The notes under the pieces were generated by a model. It had not been told where the DNA came from, ran no database searches, and saw only the letters and a list, made by a program, of their open reading frames with translations. A stretch of DNA of 64,000 nt from Listeria immobilis (lineage in GTDB: Bacteria; Bacillota; Bacilli; Lactobacillales; Listeriaceae): assembly GCF_014322765.1 (NCBI RefSeq), contig NZ_JAASTZ010000003.1:124001-188000 (forward strand), given 5' to 3'. How positions within the stretch are numbered: position 1 is the first letter of the stretch; each line of letters starts with the position of its first letter. A program made the translations under genes and the position numbers. Shown here one piece after another: positions 11,062 to 21,359 of the stretch.

Positions 11062-11092
11062 AAAAAAAGAGCCTAGGTTTCCCTAAACTCTT
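11062..11092 (-). terminator. Intrinsic terminator after ndk
   Basis: Minus strand AGAGTTTAGG/CCTAGGCTCT stem with a short loop and a run of T, eight bases past the ndk stop. It separates the menaquinone/ndk unit from the aro operon. Confidence 0.88.
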
Positions 11093-11099
11093 GTTAATT

Positions 11100-11543
11100 T
11101 TAAATCCAAGTATCTACTGCCTTTTCATAGCTTAAAATTTCATTTGGTGCAAAAAACAGCTGAATTTCTCGTTTTGCACTTTCTGGGCTATCAGAACCGT
11201 GAATTACATTTCTATTCGTATGTATCGCATAATCCGCGCGAATCGTTCCAGGGTCTGCTTCTGATGGATTGGTTTTCCCCATCATTCGTCGCGCTATTTT
11301 AATGACATCATCCCCTTCTAAAACCATCGCAAATACTGGTCCAGAAGTGATAAATCCAATTAAATCTTCAAAAAAAGGCTTTCCAATATGTTCAGCATAA
11401 TGCTGTTCTGCTAAATTTCGGTCGATTTGAATTAATTTTGCAGCTACTAATTTTATTCCTTTTTTTTCTATCTTTGCTACAATTTCTCCAATAAGTCCTC
11501 GTTCCACACCATCCGGTTTAACCATTACATAAGTTTGTTCCAT
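11100..11543 (-). CDS. ndk: Nucleoside diphosphate kinase
   Basis: Equilibrates nucleoside di- and triphosphates through a phosphohistidine intermediate. From the ATG at 11543 the protein is 147 residues, normal length; catalytic H115 lies in [12 protein letters not shown] and the N-terminus reads [15 protein letters not shown]. The frame is open six codons further upstream, but GGGAGG sits seven to eight bases before the chosen ATG. It follows hepT closely and ends at a strong terminator. In Bacillus the same order hepS-menG-hepT-ndk is found, there followed by cheR, which is absent here. Confidence 0.95.
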   Translation of the reverse strand: MEQTYVMVKPDGVERGLIGEIVAKIEKKGIKLVAAKLIQIDRNLAEQHYAEHIGKPFFEDLIGFITSGPVFAMVLEGDDVIKIARRMMGKTNPSEADPGTIRADYAIHTNRNVIHGSDSPESAKREIQLFFAPNEILSYEKAVDTWI

Positions 11544-11562
11544 TATAGAATCCTCCCTCACG

Positions 11563-12528
11563 TTAATAATTTCTTTTATCTAAAACACGAACGATTTGCT
11601 TCAGTGGTTTTAACTCAGGAACTTGTGGTAAAGAATCCAGTGTTGCGACAGCTTTTTTTAAGTAGGCTGTAGCGACATCTTCTGCTTTTTTTGCTCCTGA
11701 TTTTTTTACTTCTTCTACTAAAGCGGCAATTTCTTCTGCTGGTGTTTCCTCGGTTACTTGGCTAATTCGTTTTTTAAGAAAAGGATCTTCCATTGCAAAA
11801 AATACAGGTAACGTCACATTTCCTTGTCTCAAATCTTCTCCAGCTGGTTTACCAAGTTCTTTTTCTGTGCCAACAAAATCAAGTACATCATCCGTAATTT
11901 GAAACGCCATTCCAACATAGTAACCAAACTGATATAGTTTTTGGTAGTCGGTTTTGGATTGCCCTGAAACAATACCGCCAAGACCGCAACTAGCTGCTAT
12001 CAAAAGCGCTGTCTTCCGTTTAATACGCCGTAAATAATTTCGCACACTTTGATCAAAATTATATTTATCTTTTAGTTGTTCAATCTCACCAGTGGATAGC
12101 TCTACAGTAACATGTGATAACATTTTATGAGCAGCCACATCTTTAATTTCCGTCATATATTCTAATGATTTAGCAAAAAGAAAATCACCAGTATACATTG
12201 CGATATGGTTTCCCCACTTAGATTTAATTGTTTCACGTCCACGTCTTAAGTCCGCATCATCCACGACATCATCATGAACAATCGAAGCCATATGAATCAA
12301 TTCAATCGCTACACTAGCATCTCTAACCAATTCAAAATCTGCATTTGTCGCAAGTCGTGCGGATAGGCAGACAAACATCGGTCTAATCCGTTTGCCTCCA
12401 GCTTCTAACAAATGTAGTGCTGCATCAGAAGTCGTTTCAGCAGCTGCACCAGAAAGAGCTTTTTTTAGTTCCTTTTCCACTATATCAATGTCTTTTTGCA
12501 TATTTGTGTATAAAAAGTTAAGTTTCAT
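11563..12528 (-). CDS. hepT: Heptaprenyl diphosphate synthase component II
   Basis: Catalytic subunit of the two-component trans-prenyltransferase making the C35 side chain of menaquinone. The 321-residue protein has GGKRIRP (44-50), the first aspartate-rich motif [13 protein letters not shown] (86-98) and the second DDVLD (213-217). The frame extends upstream into menG; the ATG at 12528 is chosen because AAGGTGG precedes it and [11 protein letters not shown] is a natural N-terminus. It overlaps nothing from this start and follows menG by ten bases. Works together with the hepS product encoded two genes upstream. Confidence 0.94.
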   Translation of the reverse strand: MKLNFLYTNMQKDIDIVEKELKKALSGAAAETTSDAALHLLEAGGKRIRPMFVCLSARLATNADFELVRDASVAIELIHMASIVHDDVVDDADLRRGRETIKSKWGNHIAMYTGDFLFAKSLEYMTEIKDVAAHKMLSHVTVELSTGEIEQLKDKYNFDQSVRNYLRRIKRKTALLIAASCGLGGIVSGQSKTDYQKLYQFGYYVGMAFQITDDVLDFVGTEKELGKPAGEDLRQGNVTLPVFFAMEDPFLKKRISQVTEETPAEEIAALVEEVKKSGAKKAEDVATAYLKKAVATLDSLPQVPELKPLKQIVRVLDKRNY

Positions 12529-12538
12529 GCTTGCCACC

Positions 12539-13252
12539 TTATTGTTCCTTCTTTTTAAATCCAAAGTGAGTTGCACTTGCTCCGCCACTATGTGAAATAT
12601 ACCTTACATAAGAAAATCCAGCTTCTTGAAACATTTCTGCAAGCTTTGCCATTCCTGGAAATTCTCGTGTTGACTCTTGTAACCAGCTATATTCTTTATA
12701 ACTTTTCGCAAAAAACTTTCCAAAAACAGGCATTACATAGCGAAAATATGCATTAAATACTTGTTTCCAGCCTGGGATATTCGGCTGTGATGTATCAATA
12801 CACGCCAGCTGTCCGCCAGGTTTTAAAACTCGGTACATCTCACGGAGAACCTGCATATAATCTGGTACATTTCGTAGCCCAAATCCGATAGTTACATAAT
12901 CAAAACTATTATCTGGAAATGGTAAACTCATTGCATTTCCATGAATTAGTTCGACATTATACAAATCTGCTTCTTGCACTTTTTCACGTCCAACAGCGAG
13001 CATATTCTCACTAAAATCAAGGCCAGTAACATGACCTTCTGAACCGATTTCCTCTGCCATCATAATCGACCAGTCTGCTGTCCCACAACAAACATCCAAG
13101 ACATTTGCCCCTTTTTGAACGCGCATTAGTTTCATTGTTTCTTTGCGCCATTTCACATGAAGTTTAAAACTAATGACACTATTCATTCGGTCATAACTTG
13201 GAGAAATTTTCTCAAATACTTTATGTACTTTTTCTTCTTTCGTTTCCGTCAT
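12539..13252 (-). CDS. menG: Demethylmenaquinone methyltransferase
   Basis: SAM-dependent C-methylation of demethylmenaquinone, last step of menaquinone synthesis. The 237-residue protein is of the UbiE/COQ5 family, with SAM motif [11 protein letters not shown] (51-60), [15 protein letters not shown] and [12 protein letters not shown]. It sits between the two subunits of heptaprenyl diphosphate synthase, matching its pathway role. The ATG has AAAGGAGAT upstream. Confidence 0.95.
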   Translation of the reverse strand: MTETKEEKVHKVFEKISPSYDRMNSVISFKLHVKWRKETMKLMRVQKGANVLDVCCGTADWSIMMAEEIGSEGHVTGLDFSENMLAVGREKVQEADLYNVELIHGNAMSLPFPDNSFDYVTIGFGLRNVPDYMQVLREMYRVLKPGGQLACIDTSQPNIPGWKQVFNAYFRYVMPVFGKFFAKSYKEYSWLQESTREFPGMAKLAEMFQEAGFSYVRYISHSGGASATHFGFKKKEQ

Positions 13253-13274
13253 ATCCCGAATCTCCTTTTATTTA

Positions 13275-14042
13275 TCAGTCGTTTAAAACCTCGACAATTC
13301 GTTTTTCTAATATATTCGAAAGTGGTTCAGCGCGTTCTTTCAAGCTTTCCACTTCTTGTTTCACATCATTAATAATTTCCTCTAACCAGCTTTCAAAATT
13401 ACTAACTGCTTTTTTGGCAAAATAACCATGTTCAAATGCCCGTTTAAGTCTAGATACTCCAGTTTCTTTATATAAATTAAGTTCCATTTGTAATCTTTTA
13501 AGTAAGAAAAACTGACAACCGAGTGAAATAAACGTTTGCTCTTTCATAAAGTATTTCGCAAATTTAGAAAAAATAGCTGCGTTTGTTAAAGCTAGCTGAG
13601 TAAGATATTCTTCATCTGTCGCAACATGCAATTGATAAATATTCGTTTTAGCTGTATTGGTTTCTTGCACTCCACTTTGCAATGCGCGTAGCAAAGGAAT
13701 CATTTCAAGTTCAGCAAGTGTTCGGTAGTAAAGCGCGCTATAAAAATCACCGGCAAGAACCGTTAACTCTTGCTCTTTACGCGTCATCTGAACTACATCA
13801 TCTGGTTCATCAATTTTTTCATGGGTGTCATGTGCTAAAATCATGTAAAGCGTTGCACTAACTACCCGATATGCAGAAACATCAGTCAAATCGGAGCCGG
13901 AAATTGCTTCATGAAGAAAAAGCATTTGATCTTTATCCATTTGTCCGCCTTCATTATTCTCTTGTAAATACTGATAGACTGCCTGTTCATGCACCAATTG
14001 TTCCACTTCCTTTAGCCCAGCCTTCTTTGCCTGATAAGTCAT
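13275..14042 (-). CDS. hepS: Heptaprenyl diphosphate synthase component I
   Basis: A 255-residue protein matching the HEPPP_synt_1 family, the non-catalytic subunit that sets chain length with HepT. No aspartate-rich motif is present, as expected. It is largely helical, with a conserved region around LLAGDFYSALYYRTLAELEMIPLL. First gene of hepS-menG-hepT-ndk. The ATG has AAAGGGG eight bases upstream. In Bacillus mtrB lies between folE and hepS; here there is only a 57-base gap and no such gene. Confidence 0.88.
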   Translation of the reverse strand: MTYQAKKAGLKEVEQLVHEQAVYQYLQENNEGGQMDKDQMLFLHEAISGSDLTDVSAYRVVSATLYMILAHDTHEKIDEPDDVVQMTRKEQELTVLAGDFYSALYYRTLAELEMIPLLRALQSGVQETNTAKTNIYQLHVATDEEYLTQLALTNAAIFSKFAKYFMKEQTFISLGCQFFLLKRLQMELNLYKETGVSRLKRAFEHGYFAKKAVSNFESWLEEIINDVKQEVESLKERAEPLSNILEKRIVEVLND

Positions 14043-14099
14043 CTAAAAATCCCCTTTAAATCTCCTTATTAGTAAAATAAATTATACCATAAAGGATGC

Positions 14100-14669
14100 T
14101 TAATTATGCTTAATTAAAGCCAAAACTTCACTTCTAAGCTTATCGTCATTTCTAAAAGCACCTCGTACTGCGCTTGTTATCGTTTTTGTTCCTGGTTTAT
14201 TTACACCACGAATTGTCATACACATATGTTCTGCTTCCATAATCACCATGACTCCTAGTGGTTTTAATTTGTCCATCATAATTTCTGCTACAGTAGTTGT
14301 AATACGCTCTTGAAGTTGCGGACGTTTACTAACATCATCTACAACACGAGCTAACTTACTTAATCCAGCAACTCGTCCTTTTTGCGGTAAATAAGCTACA
14401 TGAGCTACGCCAAAAAAAGGAACAAGATGATGCTCACACATAGAGGAAAAACGAATATCTTTTACAAGTACTAATTCTTCATGTTGCTCTTCAAAAATAG
14501 TATTAAAATGAACAGATGGATCTTTTTTTAGTCCAGCAAAAACTTCTTCATACATCCGCGCAACTCGCATTGGTGTATCTTTTAAGCCTTCACGTTCAGG
14601 ATTCTCTCCCACTGCTTCTAAAATAACTTTCACTGCATCTGCAATCTTTTGTTTGTCTATTTGCTCCAT
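14100..14669 (-). CDS. folE: GTP cyclohydrolase I
   Basis: First step of folate synthesis, GTP to dihydroneopterin triphosphate. From the ATG at 14669 the protein is 189 residues. Zinc ligands C78, H81 and C150 are visible in [12 protein letters not shown] and [11 protein letters not shown]. The frame stays open 17 codons upstream, but the AAGGATGG context and the normal length favour this start. It is on the same strand as hepS and hup with gaps of 57 and about 230 bases. Confidence 0.94.
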   Translation of the reverse strand: MEQIDKQKIADAVKVILEAVGENPEREGLKDTPMRVARMYEEVFAGLKKDPSVHFNTIFEEQHEELVLVKDIRFSSMCEHHLVPFFGVAHVAYLPQKGRVAGLSKLARVVDDVSKRPQLQERITTTVAEIMMDKLKPLGVMVIMEAEHMCMTIRGVNKPGTKTITSAVRGAFRNDDKLRSEVLALIKHN

Positions 14670-14825
14670 CCTTAATTCCCCTATCTTTTTAGCATTTATA
14701 TACCTTGTATATCTTAACACAGCCGAACTTCAAGGTAAATTTAATTTGCTTAAATTTGTGATTTTCATAGGGGTTTTATTCGTTTTGTTAACTATATTCC
14801 CTATTTTACAAGCAGAAAAACGCAT

Positions 14826-14870
14826 AAAAAAAACTAGCCTAGCTTAATTATAAAATTAAGGCCAGACTAG
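14826..14870 (-). terminator. Intrinsic terminator after hup
   Basis: Minus strand CTAGTCTGGCCTTAAT pairs with ATTAAGCTAGGCTAG and is followed by seven T residues. It lies 27 bases beyond the hup stop, so hup is normally a monocistronic unit. Confidence 0.9.
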
Positions 14871-14896
14871 AGTTATGCTTAAAAAGTCTATGTAAC

Positions 14897-15172
14897 TTAT
14901 TTAACAGCTTCTTTAAGCGCTTTACCAGGTTTGAACGCTGGTACTTTACTTGCAGGGATGTCGATTTCTTCTTTAGTACGAGGGTTACGGCCTTTACGGG
15001 CAGCACGTTCACGTACTTCAAAGTTACCAAATCCGATTAATTGAACTTTTTCACCTTTAGATAAAGAAGTTTGAATAGTTTCGAATACAGCTTCAACTGC
15101 TTTCGCTGCGTCTTTTTTAGAAAGATCAGCTAATTCAGCAACACTGTTTACTAAATCAGTTTTATTTGCCAT
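14897..15172 (-). CDS. hup: DNA-binding protein HU
   Basis: A histone-like nucleoid protein of 91 residues from the ATG at 15172, which has a consensus GAAGGAGGTG site nine bases before it; an upstream in-frame start is therefore unlikely. The DNA-binding arm is seen as [17 protein letters not shown]. It wraps and bends DNA as a homodimer. It is preceded by an unusually long gene-free stretch and followed by a strong terminator. Confidence 0.96.
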   Translation of the reverse strand: MANKTDLVNSVAELADLSKKDAAKAVEAVFETIQTSLSKGEKVQLIGFGNFEVRERAARKGRNPRTKEEIDIPASKVPAFKPGKALKEAVK

Positions 15173-15586
15173 TGTGTTTTTCACCTCCTTCACAGAATTC
15201 TACAAAATAAGCAGGTCCATATGGATGCCTGTATTTCTCTTTTTTTTCCGAAAACAAAATGTGATTTTGGAATTTCAGGAGAATAATGACTGAAATGGCT
15301 TAAATACAAGCCTTAACAGTAATTCTGATAAAAGATTATCACATAATCCCAGTAACTGCAAGGGATAATGCCAAACTGACACTGTTTCTTAACATTTCCA
15401 GCTAGTTATCTTTTCTCTCATAGCTTGAAAACGTGATAGTATCAACCTGTTATCCATTATACTAACTGGGAAATCACAGAATAGCAAGCGATACCACCAT
15501 AAAATACTAAAATAGTTCTTTTTTCATAAAATTATGCGTAAATTAGTTGCTATTACCTGACAACTATGGGTTTCTACGCCTAGTTT
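15173..15586 (-). other. 414-base gene-free region upstream of hup
   Basis: No plausible gene is seen. On the minus strand a TATAAT (about 15452-15457) lies near 15450 without a good -35, which would give a hup leader close to 280 bases. The leader contains two small inverted repeats (GGCTT-6-AAGCC near 15297-15312, TTTCAG-11-CTGAAA near 15273-15295). No riboswitch class was recognised. Confidence 0.4.
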
Positions 15587-16567
15587 TCACTCTAATAATA
15601 TTTGTTGAAGCTTTGCCTTTTCTTCTGCGGTAATTCCAATTCCAATCTCTAAATAATTTTCCACAGAGCCAAACTGCTTTTTCATTTCATCAAAAGCAAT
15701 TTCTAAGTATGCTGGACGAGCTTCTGCCATAGGTCGAAATGTTTCTAAATCAATTTTTTCTGTAGAATTAGAAAATAGCGACACTATACCTCCCATTTCT
15801 TCTAAAATAGCATCTTGATAGCGATTAGTGATAGCATAGTCTGCGAAAATTGTTTTTTCAGGCACATCTAGCAATGTTAACAATAATGCCCCTAAAACGC
15901 CTGTACGGTCCTTTCCTGCTGTACAATGAAAGACAAACGGCAAACCAGCTTTGGTGTCATTTAAAATTTCATTAAAAATCTCTTTAAAACCATCAACTGA
16001 CTGAACAAAAACACGATAACTCTCTCCCATTAAAGGTTCATAGATAGTTTTATCTGCCAATTCCGGTATTTCCGTCTGTTCGTTTTTGGCAGTTCCAATT
16101 GGAATATGTTTGTTTAGCACACCGGCAATTTCAGGAGTTGGCTGTGCTGCTACTTCCGAACTGCTCCGTAAATCACAAATCCATTTAATATGTAATTTTT
16201 GAATTAAGTCTATATCCGTCTTATTAATATTTACTAAATTGGCAGAGCGATATAGCTGCCCCCAGCGAACATGTTTACCATTTTTGGATTGATAGCCACC
16301 CATATCACGAAAGTTAAAAACACTTTCAGTCGGTAAAATTCGCTCTGAAATTACTTTTTTCAGCCCATTTGGTTGCTGTAAAAAGAAATAAACTGGCACA
16401 TTTTTTGTTGTATATGTATAATGGTTTATACTATCTGTTACTTTCAAAACAGGCTTTGCATCATCGTTTAAGATAGGACTATCGCTAACAAAAATCAATG
16501 TGTCTTTGCTTATTTCTTCTTGCTTCCAATTCAGTGTAATAGAATTATTCCCACGATTAATTTCCAT
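15587..16567 (-). CDS. Tyrosine/lipid phosphatase of the LipA/MptpB type
   Basis: A 326-residue protein. The P-loop HCTAGKDRTG gives catalytic C215 and R221; the AGKDR form is characteristic of the Y_phosphatase3 family that includes Listeria LipA and mycobacterial MptpB, which act on phosphotyrosine and phosphoinositides. The N-terminal family marker NFRDMGGY (85-92) is present, preceded by an 80-residue extension that looks beta-rich. No clear signal peptide is seen, so it may be cytoplasmic, unlike secreted LipA. It is a lone minus-strand gene between hup and gpsA. The ribosome site is GGGGTGG. Confidence 0.82.
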   Translation of the reverse strand: MEINRGNNSITLNWKQEEISKDTLIFVSDSPILNDDAKPVLKVTDSINHYTYTTKNVPVYFFLQQPNGLKKVISERILPTESVFNFRDMGGYQSKNGKHVRWGQLYRSANLVNINKTDIDLIQKLHIKWICDLRSSSEVAAQPTPEIAGVLNKHIPIGTAKNEQTEIPELADKTIYEPLMGESYRVFVQSVDGFKEIFNEILNDTKAGLPFVFHCTAGKDRTGVLGALLLTLLDVPEKTIFADYAITNRYQDAILEEMGGIVSLFSNSTEKIDLETFRPMAEARPAYLEIAFDEMKKQFGSVENYLEIGIGITAEEKAKLQQILLE

Positions 16568-16624
16568 ATTTCCACCCCTATTTTTGTACTAATTCTTTCT
16601 TCTTGTTCATTTTAGCACAACTAA

Positions 16625-16665
16625 TAAAAAAAGAACTAAAATAAGCAAATACCTATTTTAGCTCT
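16625..16665 (-). terminator. Intrinsic terminator after gpsA
   Basis: Minus strand GCTAAAATA pairs with TATTTTAGT around a loop and is followed by a T-rich run, just past the gpsA stop. Confidence 0.8.
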
Positions 16666-16670
16666 CTCGT

Positions 16671-17687
16671 TTAAAACGATTCTTTTTCGATTTTCTTTTT
16701 GCGACCCATTAATAAATCTACTGCTTCACGCGCATCTTTATTTTCAAATAATATCGCATAAATGGATTCTGTAATCGGCATATCAATCTCTAGTTTCCCA
16801 GCCCAGCCATGTACTGCTTTGGCGGTTCGAACACCTTCAACGACCATACCCATTTTTTCTAATACTTCCTCTAAGTTCTCACCTTTACCAAGCATATTAC
16901 CAGCACGCCAGTTACGTGAATGCACACTCGTACAAGTAACGATTAAATCACCAATTCCAGTTAATCCATAAAAAGTTTGGGGATTAGAGCCCACAGCAAC
17001 GCCGAGACGAGTGATTTCTGCCATCCCTCTTGTCATTAGGGCTGCCTTCGCATTATCGCCGTAGCCAAGCCCATCAGAGATCCCAGCGCCCAGTGCGATA
17101 ATGTTTTTAAGTGCGCCACCAATTTCTGCACCGATAACATCATCATTTGTATAAATTCGTAAATTATTATTAATAAAACGATCCTGTACAATTTCTGCTG
17201 CTGTTAAATCTTTACAACTTGCACAGAGCGTTGTTGGATGACGTAGCGCAACTTCTTCCGCGTGACTTGGCCCCGAAAGAACAACTAGTGCTTTTCGCTT
17301 AGCTGCATCTACTTCTTCTTCAATTACTTCAGACATCCGTAAATTAGTATCTGGTTCAATACCTTTACTTACATGTACTAAAATAGTTGGTTCTTTAAGC
17401 GCTTCGTTTAGTTGCTTACAAACCACACGCATTGCATTTGTTGGAATAGCGATAACGACTATTTCAGCACCGTCTATTGCTTCATCTAGTGATAAAGTCG
17501 CTTTAACTTCTGTTGGTAAAATAATATCTGGTAAATAGTGACTATTCGTGTGCGATTCATTAATTTCATTCACAATTTTATCTAAGTTTCCCCAAATAAC
17601 AGGTTGATGATGATTATCAGCAAGGACAAGCGCAAGGCCAGTTCCCCAGCTTCCAGCGCCGAGAATAGCTACTTTTTTAGGTGTCAT
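16671..17687 (-). CDS. gpsA: Glycerol-3-phosphate dehydrogenase [NAD(P)+]
   Basis: Reduces dihydroxyacetone phosphate to sn-glycerol-3-phosphate for phospholipid and teichoic acid synthesis. The 338-residue protein has the Rossmann motif [10 protein letters not shown] (10-19) and the catalytic-lysine region [13 protein letters not shown], with [11 protein letters not shown] in the C-terminal domain. It follows der by 21 bases on the same strand, an arrangement also found in Bacillus. The ATG has GGGAGG upstream. Confidence 0.95.
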   Translation of the reverse strand: MTPKKVAILGAGSWGTGLALVLADNHHQPVIWGNLDKIVNEINESHTNSHYLPDIILPTEVKATLSLDEAIDGAEIVVIAIPTNAMRVVCKQLNEALKEPTILVHVSKGIEPDTNLRMSEVIEEEVDAAKRKALVVLSGPSHAEEVALRHPTTLCASCKDLTAAEIVQDRFINNNLRIYTNDDVIGAEIGGALKNIIALGAGISDGLGYGDNAKAALMTRGMAEITRLGVAVGSNPQTFYGLTGIGDLIVTCTSVHSRNWRAGNMLGKGENLEEVLEKMGMVVEGVRTAKAVHGWAGKLEIDMPITESIYAILFENKDAREAVDLLMGRKKKIEKESF

Positions 17688-17708
17688 TTATTTTTCCTCC
17701 CGAAAACT

Positions 17709-19019
17709 TTACTTACGCTTACGAGCAATTACTCGTATTGGCGTACCATCAAATGGAAATGCGTCTCTTATTCGATTTTCTAAGAATCGTTCATAAGAGA
17801 AATGCATTAATTCTGGGTCATTAACAAATACAACAAAGGTTGGTGGTTTCACAGCCACTTGTGTCGTATAGAAAATCTTAAGTCGTTTCCCTTTATCCAT
17901 TGGTGACGGGTTCATAGCAACCGCATCGCTAATAACATCATTTAGCATACTTGATTGTACACGTAACGAATGATTATCACTTACTTGGTTGATAAGTGGG
18001 AATAAGTTATTTAAGCGTTGTTTTGTTTTAGCAGATACAAAGACAATTGGTGCATAGCTTAAGAATTGGAACTGCTCCCGAATATCTTCTGTCCACACAT
18101 TAATTGTTTTTTCATCCTTATTAATTGCATCCCATTTATTCACGACGATAATGATCGCACGTCCAGCATCATGTGCATATCCAGCAATTCGCTTATCTTG
18201 CTCACGAATACCTTCTTCCGCGTTGATAACGACAAGAACAACATCAGAACGTTCAATTGCTCTCATTGCACGTAAAACACTATATTTTTCTGTGCTTTCA
18301 TACACTTTCCCGCGTTTTCTCATTCCGGCTGTATCAATCATTACATAATCTTGTCCATCAAATGTGTAAGTGGTATCAATTGCATCGCGTGTTGTTCCTG
18401 CAATGTCCGAAACAATAACACGATCCTCCCCAAGAAGTGCATTTAGGATAGATGATTTACCAACATTTGGTCGACCAATCAAGCTAAATTTCACTGTATC
18501 ATCAGGATATTCTTCCTCTTCTTCTTTTGGAAAATGAGCGCGAACAGCATCTAGCATATCGCCAAGCCCAAGTCCATGAGAACCGGAAATTGGATACGGT
18601 TCTCCAAATCCAAGAGAATAAAAGTCATAGATTTGGTCACGCATTTCTGGATTATCTACTTTATTAATCGCTAAAACAATTGGTTTATTAGACCGGTAAA
18701 GAATTTTTGCTACTTGTTCGTCCGCATCAGTTACACCTTCACGACCATTAGTAATAAAAATAATTACGTCTGCTTCATCAATTGCAATTTCTGCTTGAGC
18801 GCGAATTTGTTCTAAAAATGGTTCATCGGAAAGATCAATTCCACCTGTATCAATAATGTTAAATTCTTTGCCGAGCCATTCCGCAGAGTTATATATGCGG
18901 TCACGTGTCACACCAGGAACATCTTCCACAATGGAAACACGTTCACCAACGATTCTGTTAAAAATAGTCGATTTGCCGACGTTTGGACGTCCGACAATCG
19001 CTACAACTGGTTTTGCCAT
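17709..19019 (-). CDS. der: Ribosome assembly GTPase Der (EngA)
   Basis: An essential double GTPase for 50S subunit maturation. The 436-residue protein has two G domains with P-loops GRPNVGKS at 10-17 and 182-189, DTGG/DTAG G3 motifs, NKVD (119-122) and NKWD G4 motifs, and a C-terminal KH-like domain. Length is normal. It forms an operon with gpsA downstream. The ATG has AGAAGGTG upstream. Confidence 0.96.
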   Translation of the reverse strand: MAKPVVAIVGRPNVGKSTIFNRIVGERVSIVEDVPGVTRDRIYNSAEWLGKEFNIIDTGGIDLSDEPFLEQIRAQAEIAIDEADVIIFITNGREGVTDADEQVAKILYRSNKPIVLAINKVDNPEMRDQIYDFYSLGFGEPYPISGSHGLGLGDMLDAVRAHFPKEEEEEYPDDTVKFSLIGRPNVGKSSILNALLGEDRVIVSDIAGTTRDAIDTTYTFDGQDYVMIDTAGMRKRGKVYESTEKYSVLRAMRAIERSDVVLVVINAEEGIREQDKRIAGYAHDAGRAIIIVVNKWDAINKDEKTINVWTEDIREQFQFLSYAPIVFVSAKTKQRLNNLFPLINQVSDNHSLRVQSSMLNDVISDAVAMNPSPMDKGKRLKIFYTTQVAVKPPTFVVFVNDPELMHFSYERFLENRIRDAFPFDGTPIRVIARKRK

Positions 19020-19110
19020 TATTTCACCTTCTTTTTTCTCGAATCCTATTTATCAAACTTTCTTTAGTTTATCAGTAAAACACCATACTGGCAATGAAAA
19101 GTTCCATTTC

Positions 19111-19152
19111 AAAAAGAAAAAGAGCCTATGGGAACATTCTCCCTAGGCTCTG
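19111..19152 (-). terminator. Intrinsic terminator after the S1-domain gene
   Basis: Minus strand AGAGCCTAGGGA pairs with TCCCATAGGCTCT, followed by TTTTTCTTTTT. It resembles the ndk terminator in its GAGCCTAGG core. Confidence 0.88.
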
Positions 19153-19162
19153 TTAGCTTTGA

Positions 19163-20308
19163 TTATTTATCGTCGTTTTTTAGACCTTTTAATTTGTCAC
19201 CAATTAAATCGCTCATTTGGAATCCAGTACTTTCTTCTGGAAGTTCATAATCAGCTTCTTCTACAGGTGCATCTTGTAAGTCTTTAATGCTTAGAGATAA
19301 ACGCTTATCTGCTTCGTTTACTTCTAGTACTTTTACTTCGATAGTTTGCCCTTCAGAAAGTACTTCTTGTGGAGTCCCAATATGTTGATGAGAGATTTGC
19401 GAAATATGAACCAAACCTTCTACTCCTGGGAAAATTTCCACAAACGCACCAAAAGTGACTAAACGAACCACTTTACCTTCTAAAACAGAACCAACTGGTG
19501 CTTTTTCAGCAATACCATCCCAAGGTCCCGGTAGATTGGCTTTAATAGAAAGTGAGATACGCTCATTTTCAGGATCAATACCAATTACTTTCACAGTAAC
19601 TTTTTGCCCTTCTTCTAACACTTCTTGTGGGGTTGCAATATGTTGATAAGAAATTTGCGAAATATGAACTAAACCATCTACACCGCCAATATCAACAAAT
19701 GCACCAAAGTTAGCCAATCGTTGAACAGTGCCCTCGATTACATCGCCTTCTTTGATTTCATGTAATAAAGCTTGTTTTTGGCTTGCTTTTTCATTTTCGA
19801 CAACAGCACGGTGACTTAAAATCACGCGGTTATTTTCTGGTTCGAATTCTACCACTTTGAAAGTTAAAGTGGTTCCTTTATAATCTGCAAAGTCTTCTAC
19901 AAAATGGTCTTCTACTAATGAAGCTGGAACAAATGCACGAACACCTAAGTCCACTACTAAGCCACCTTTTACAACGTCGCTTACTACTGCTTCAAATACT
20001 TCACCAGACTCAAATTTCGCTTTAATATCATCAGATGCTTTTTCTGCATCCACTTTTCTTTTGGATAATACTAGAACGTCATCTTCTACTTTTGTAACAA
20101 TTAAATCTAGTGTGTCGCCTACGCTTACAACGTCAGAAGCTGTCTCCACATGTATATTGGAAAGTTCACTTATTGGAACGACACCATCAAGTTTACTATC
20201 AGGAATCCCGACATAAACTTGTTTATCTTCCACACTCGTAACCGTGCCAGTGACTTTGTCTCCTTCTTCAAAATTTCTAACTTCCACATCAAATAAATCT
20301 TCAGACAT
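19163..20308 (-). CDS. rpsA: S1-domain RNA-binding protein (RpsA/YpfD-like)
   Basis: A 381-residue protein with four S1 RNA-binding repeats, roughly at residues 14-85, 100-168, 185-255 and 270-342. The last two share near-identical cores ending VEGLVHISQISHQHIGTPQEVL. Gram-positive S1 homologues of this size are shorter than the six-repeat proteobacterial ribosomal protein S1 and their exact role in translation is less clear. It is preceded by a long leader and by cmk, as in Bacillus ypfD. The ATG has GGAGGG upstream. Confidence 0.9.
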   Translation of the reverse strand: MSEDLFDVEVRNFEEGDKVTGTVTSVEDKQVYVGIPDSKLDGVVPISELSNIHVETASDVVSVGDTLDLIVTKVEDDVLVLSKRKVDAEKASDDIKAKFESGEVFEAVVSDVVKGGLVVDLGVRAFVPASLVEDHFVEDFADYKGTTLTFKVVEFEPENNRVILSHRAVVENEKASQKQALLHEIKEGDVIEGTVQRLANFGAFVDIGGVDGLVHISQISYQHIATPQEVLEEGQKVTVKVIGIDPENERISLSIKANLPGPWDGIAEKAPVGSVLEGKVVRLVTFGAFVEIFPGVEGLVHISQISHQHIGTPQEVLSEGQTIEVKVLEVNEADKRLSLSIKDLQDAPVEEADYELPEESTGFQMSDLIGDKLKGLKNDDK

Positions 20309-20621
20309 GAGTAGCCCTCCATTCGTTAGTCGAATTTTTAGAACTTCCTAGTTTAAAAGCAACCTATTTTGCTCACTCCATCTGCTTGACTAGTTTCCCA
20401 GATAGGTAAATTTTCCGATTAAAAAAAGAAAAATAGCAAATACACCTTTAGTCAAACTGATTTTCCAGCTAGAAAATCCTTGCAAGATACTTTTCACAAA
20501 GTAAAAAATCTCTCTTATAACATCCTACAAATCCAGACATTTGTCAAGCTCTTTTCAAATGCGAAATTCACCATAATAGCTTACAAACGCTTATTTTGTT
20601 TAGACTTTCACGGTTAAATTA
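20309..20621 (-). other. Gene-free leader region upstream of the S1-domain gene
   Basis: No gene is seen. On the minus strand TTGACA at 20547-20542 and TGTTAT at 20522-20517 (19-base spacer) form a weak promoter candidate, which would give a leader of about 200 bases that is rich in A and T. No known RNA class was recognised. Confidence 0.35.
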
Positions 20622-20667
20622 AAAAACTGCTACATTTCCATTTTGTTAGGAAAATGTAGCAGTTTTT
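20622..20667 (-). terminator. Intrinsic terminator after cmk
   Basis: Minus strand AAAAACTGCTACATTT pairs with AAATGTAGCAGTTTTT; this 16-bp stem has a T-run directly after the cmk stop. Confidence 0.92.
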
Positions 20668-20669
20668 AT

Positions 20670-21344
20670 TTAATCATTGATTTTTTGTTCTGCTAAAAAG
20701 AGGATTTTGTTAGCTACGTCATCAATAGACATGGAAGTTGTATCCACTTCCACTGCATCTTCTGCTTTTTTTAGTGGCGAATGTTCTCTTGTATAATCTA
20801 AATGATCGCGTTCTTCTATTTCTTTTTTTAGTTGATTTAAATCTCCTGCAAAGCCTTTTGCTGCATTTTCTTTAAAGCGGCGTTCAGCTCTTTCTTCTAC
20901 ACTTGCTAATAGGAAGATTTTTAGTTCTGCATTTGGAAGTACCGCAGTTCCAATATCACGTCCGTCCATTACAATGCCGCCTTCTTTTGCAAATCCTTGT
21001 TGCCTTTCCTGCAAAGCTTCTCGAACAGTAGGGTGAGCTGCAACGATAGATACATGATTAGTCACTTCTAAAGAACGAATCACTTCTGTTACGTTTTCTT
21101 CATTTATAAATACTTGCTGCACTTCTCCAGGTTCGAACCTAATAACGGTTTTCGCTAGTAGTTCTGCAATAGCTTTTTCGTTTTTATAATCCATTTTGTT
21201 TTTATACGCCATATAAGTAACAGCACGATACATAGCTCCCGTATCAATATAGACAAAACGTAATTTTTTTGCGACTATTTTTGCTACTGTACTTTTCCCT
21301 GCTGCTGCTGGTCCGTCAATTGCAATACAAATTTTCTTTGTCAT
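20670..21344 (-). CDS. cmk: Cytidylate kinase
   Basis: Phosphorylates CMP and dCMP. The 224-residue protein has the P-loop GPAAAGKST (11-19), [13 protein letters not shown], and [14 protein letters not shown], all typical of bacterial type I Cmk. It follows the asparaginase gene by 15 bases and may be co-transcribed with it. The ATG has AAAGGGAG upstream. Confidence 0.95.
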   Translation of the reverse strand: MTKKICIAIDGPAAAGKSTVAKIVAKKLRFVYIDTGAMYRAVTYMAYKNKMDYKNEKAIAELLAKTVIRFEPGEVQQVFINEENVTEVIRSLEVTNHVSIVAAHPTVREALQERQQGFAKEGGIVMDGRDIGTAVLPNAELKIFLLASVEERAERRFKENAAKGFAGDLNQLKKEIEERDHLDYTREHSPLKKAEDAVEVDTTSMSIDDVANKILFLAEQKIND

Positions 21345-21359
21345 AAAATATAACTCCCT

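Noticed and set aside
14653-14847. Plus-strand 64-codon frame between folE and hup
   Set aside because: It begins inside folE, has no ribosome site and its end overlaps the hup terminator.
15587-16567. Naming the phosphatase lipA
   Set aside because: The motif fits the LipA/MptpB type, but the known secreted LipA of Listeria lies elsewhere and this protein lacks a clear signal peptide.
11062-19152. Similar GAGCCTAGG hairpins after ndk and the S1 gene as a dispersed repeat
   Set aside because: Each sits exactly where a terminator is expected; similarity is limited to the stem core.
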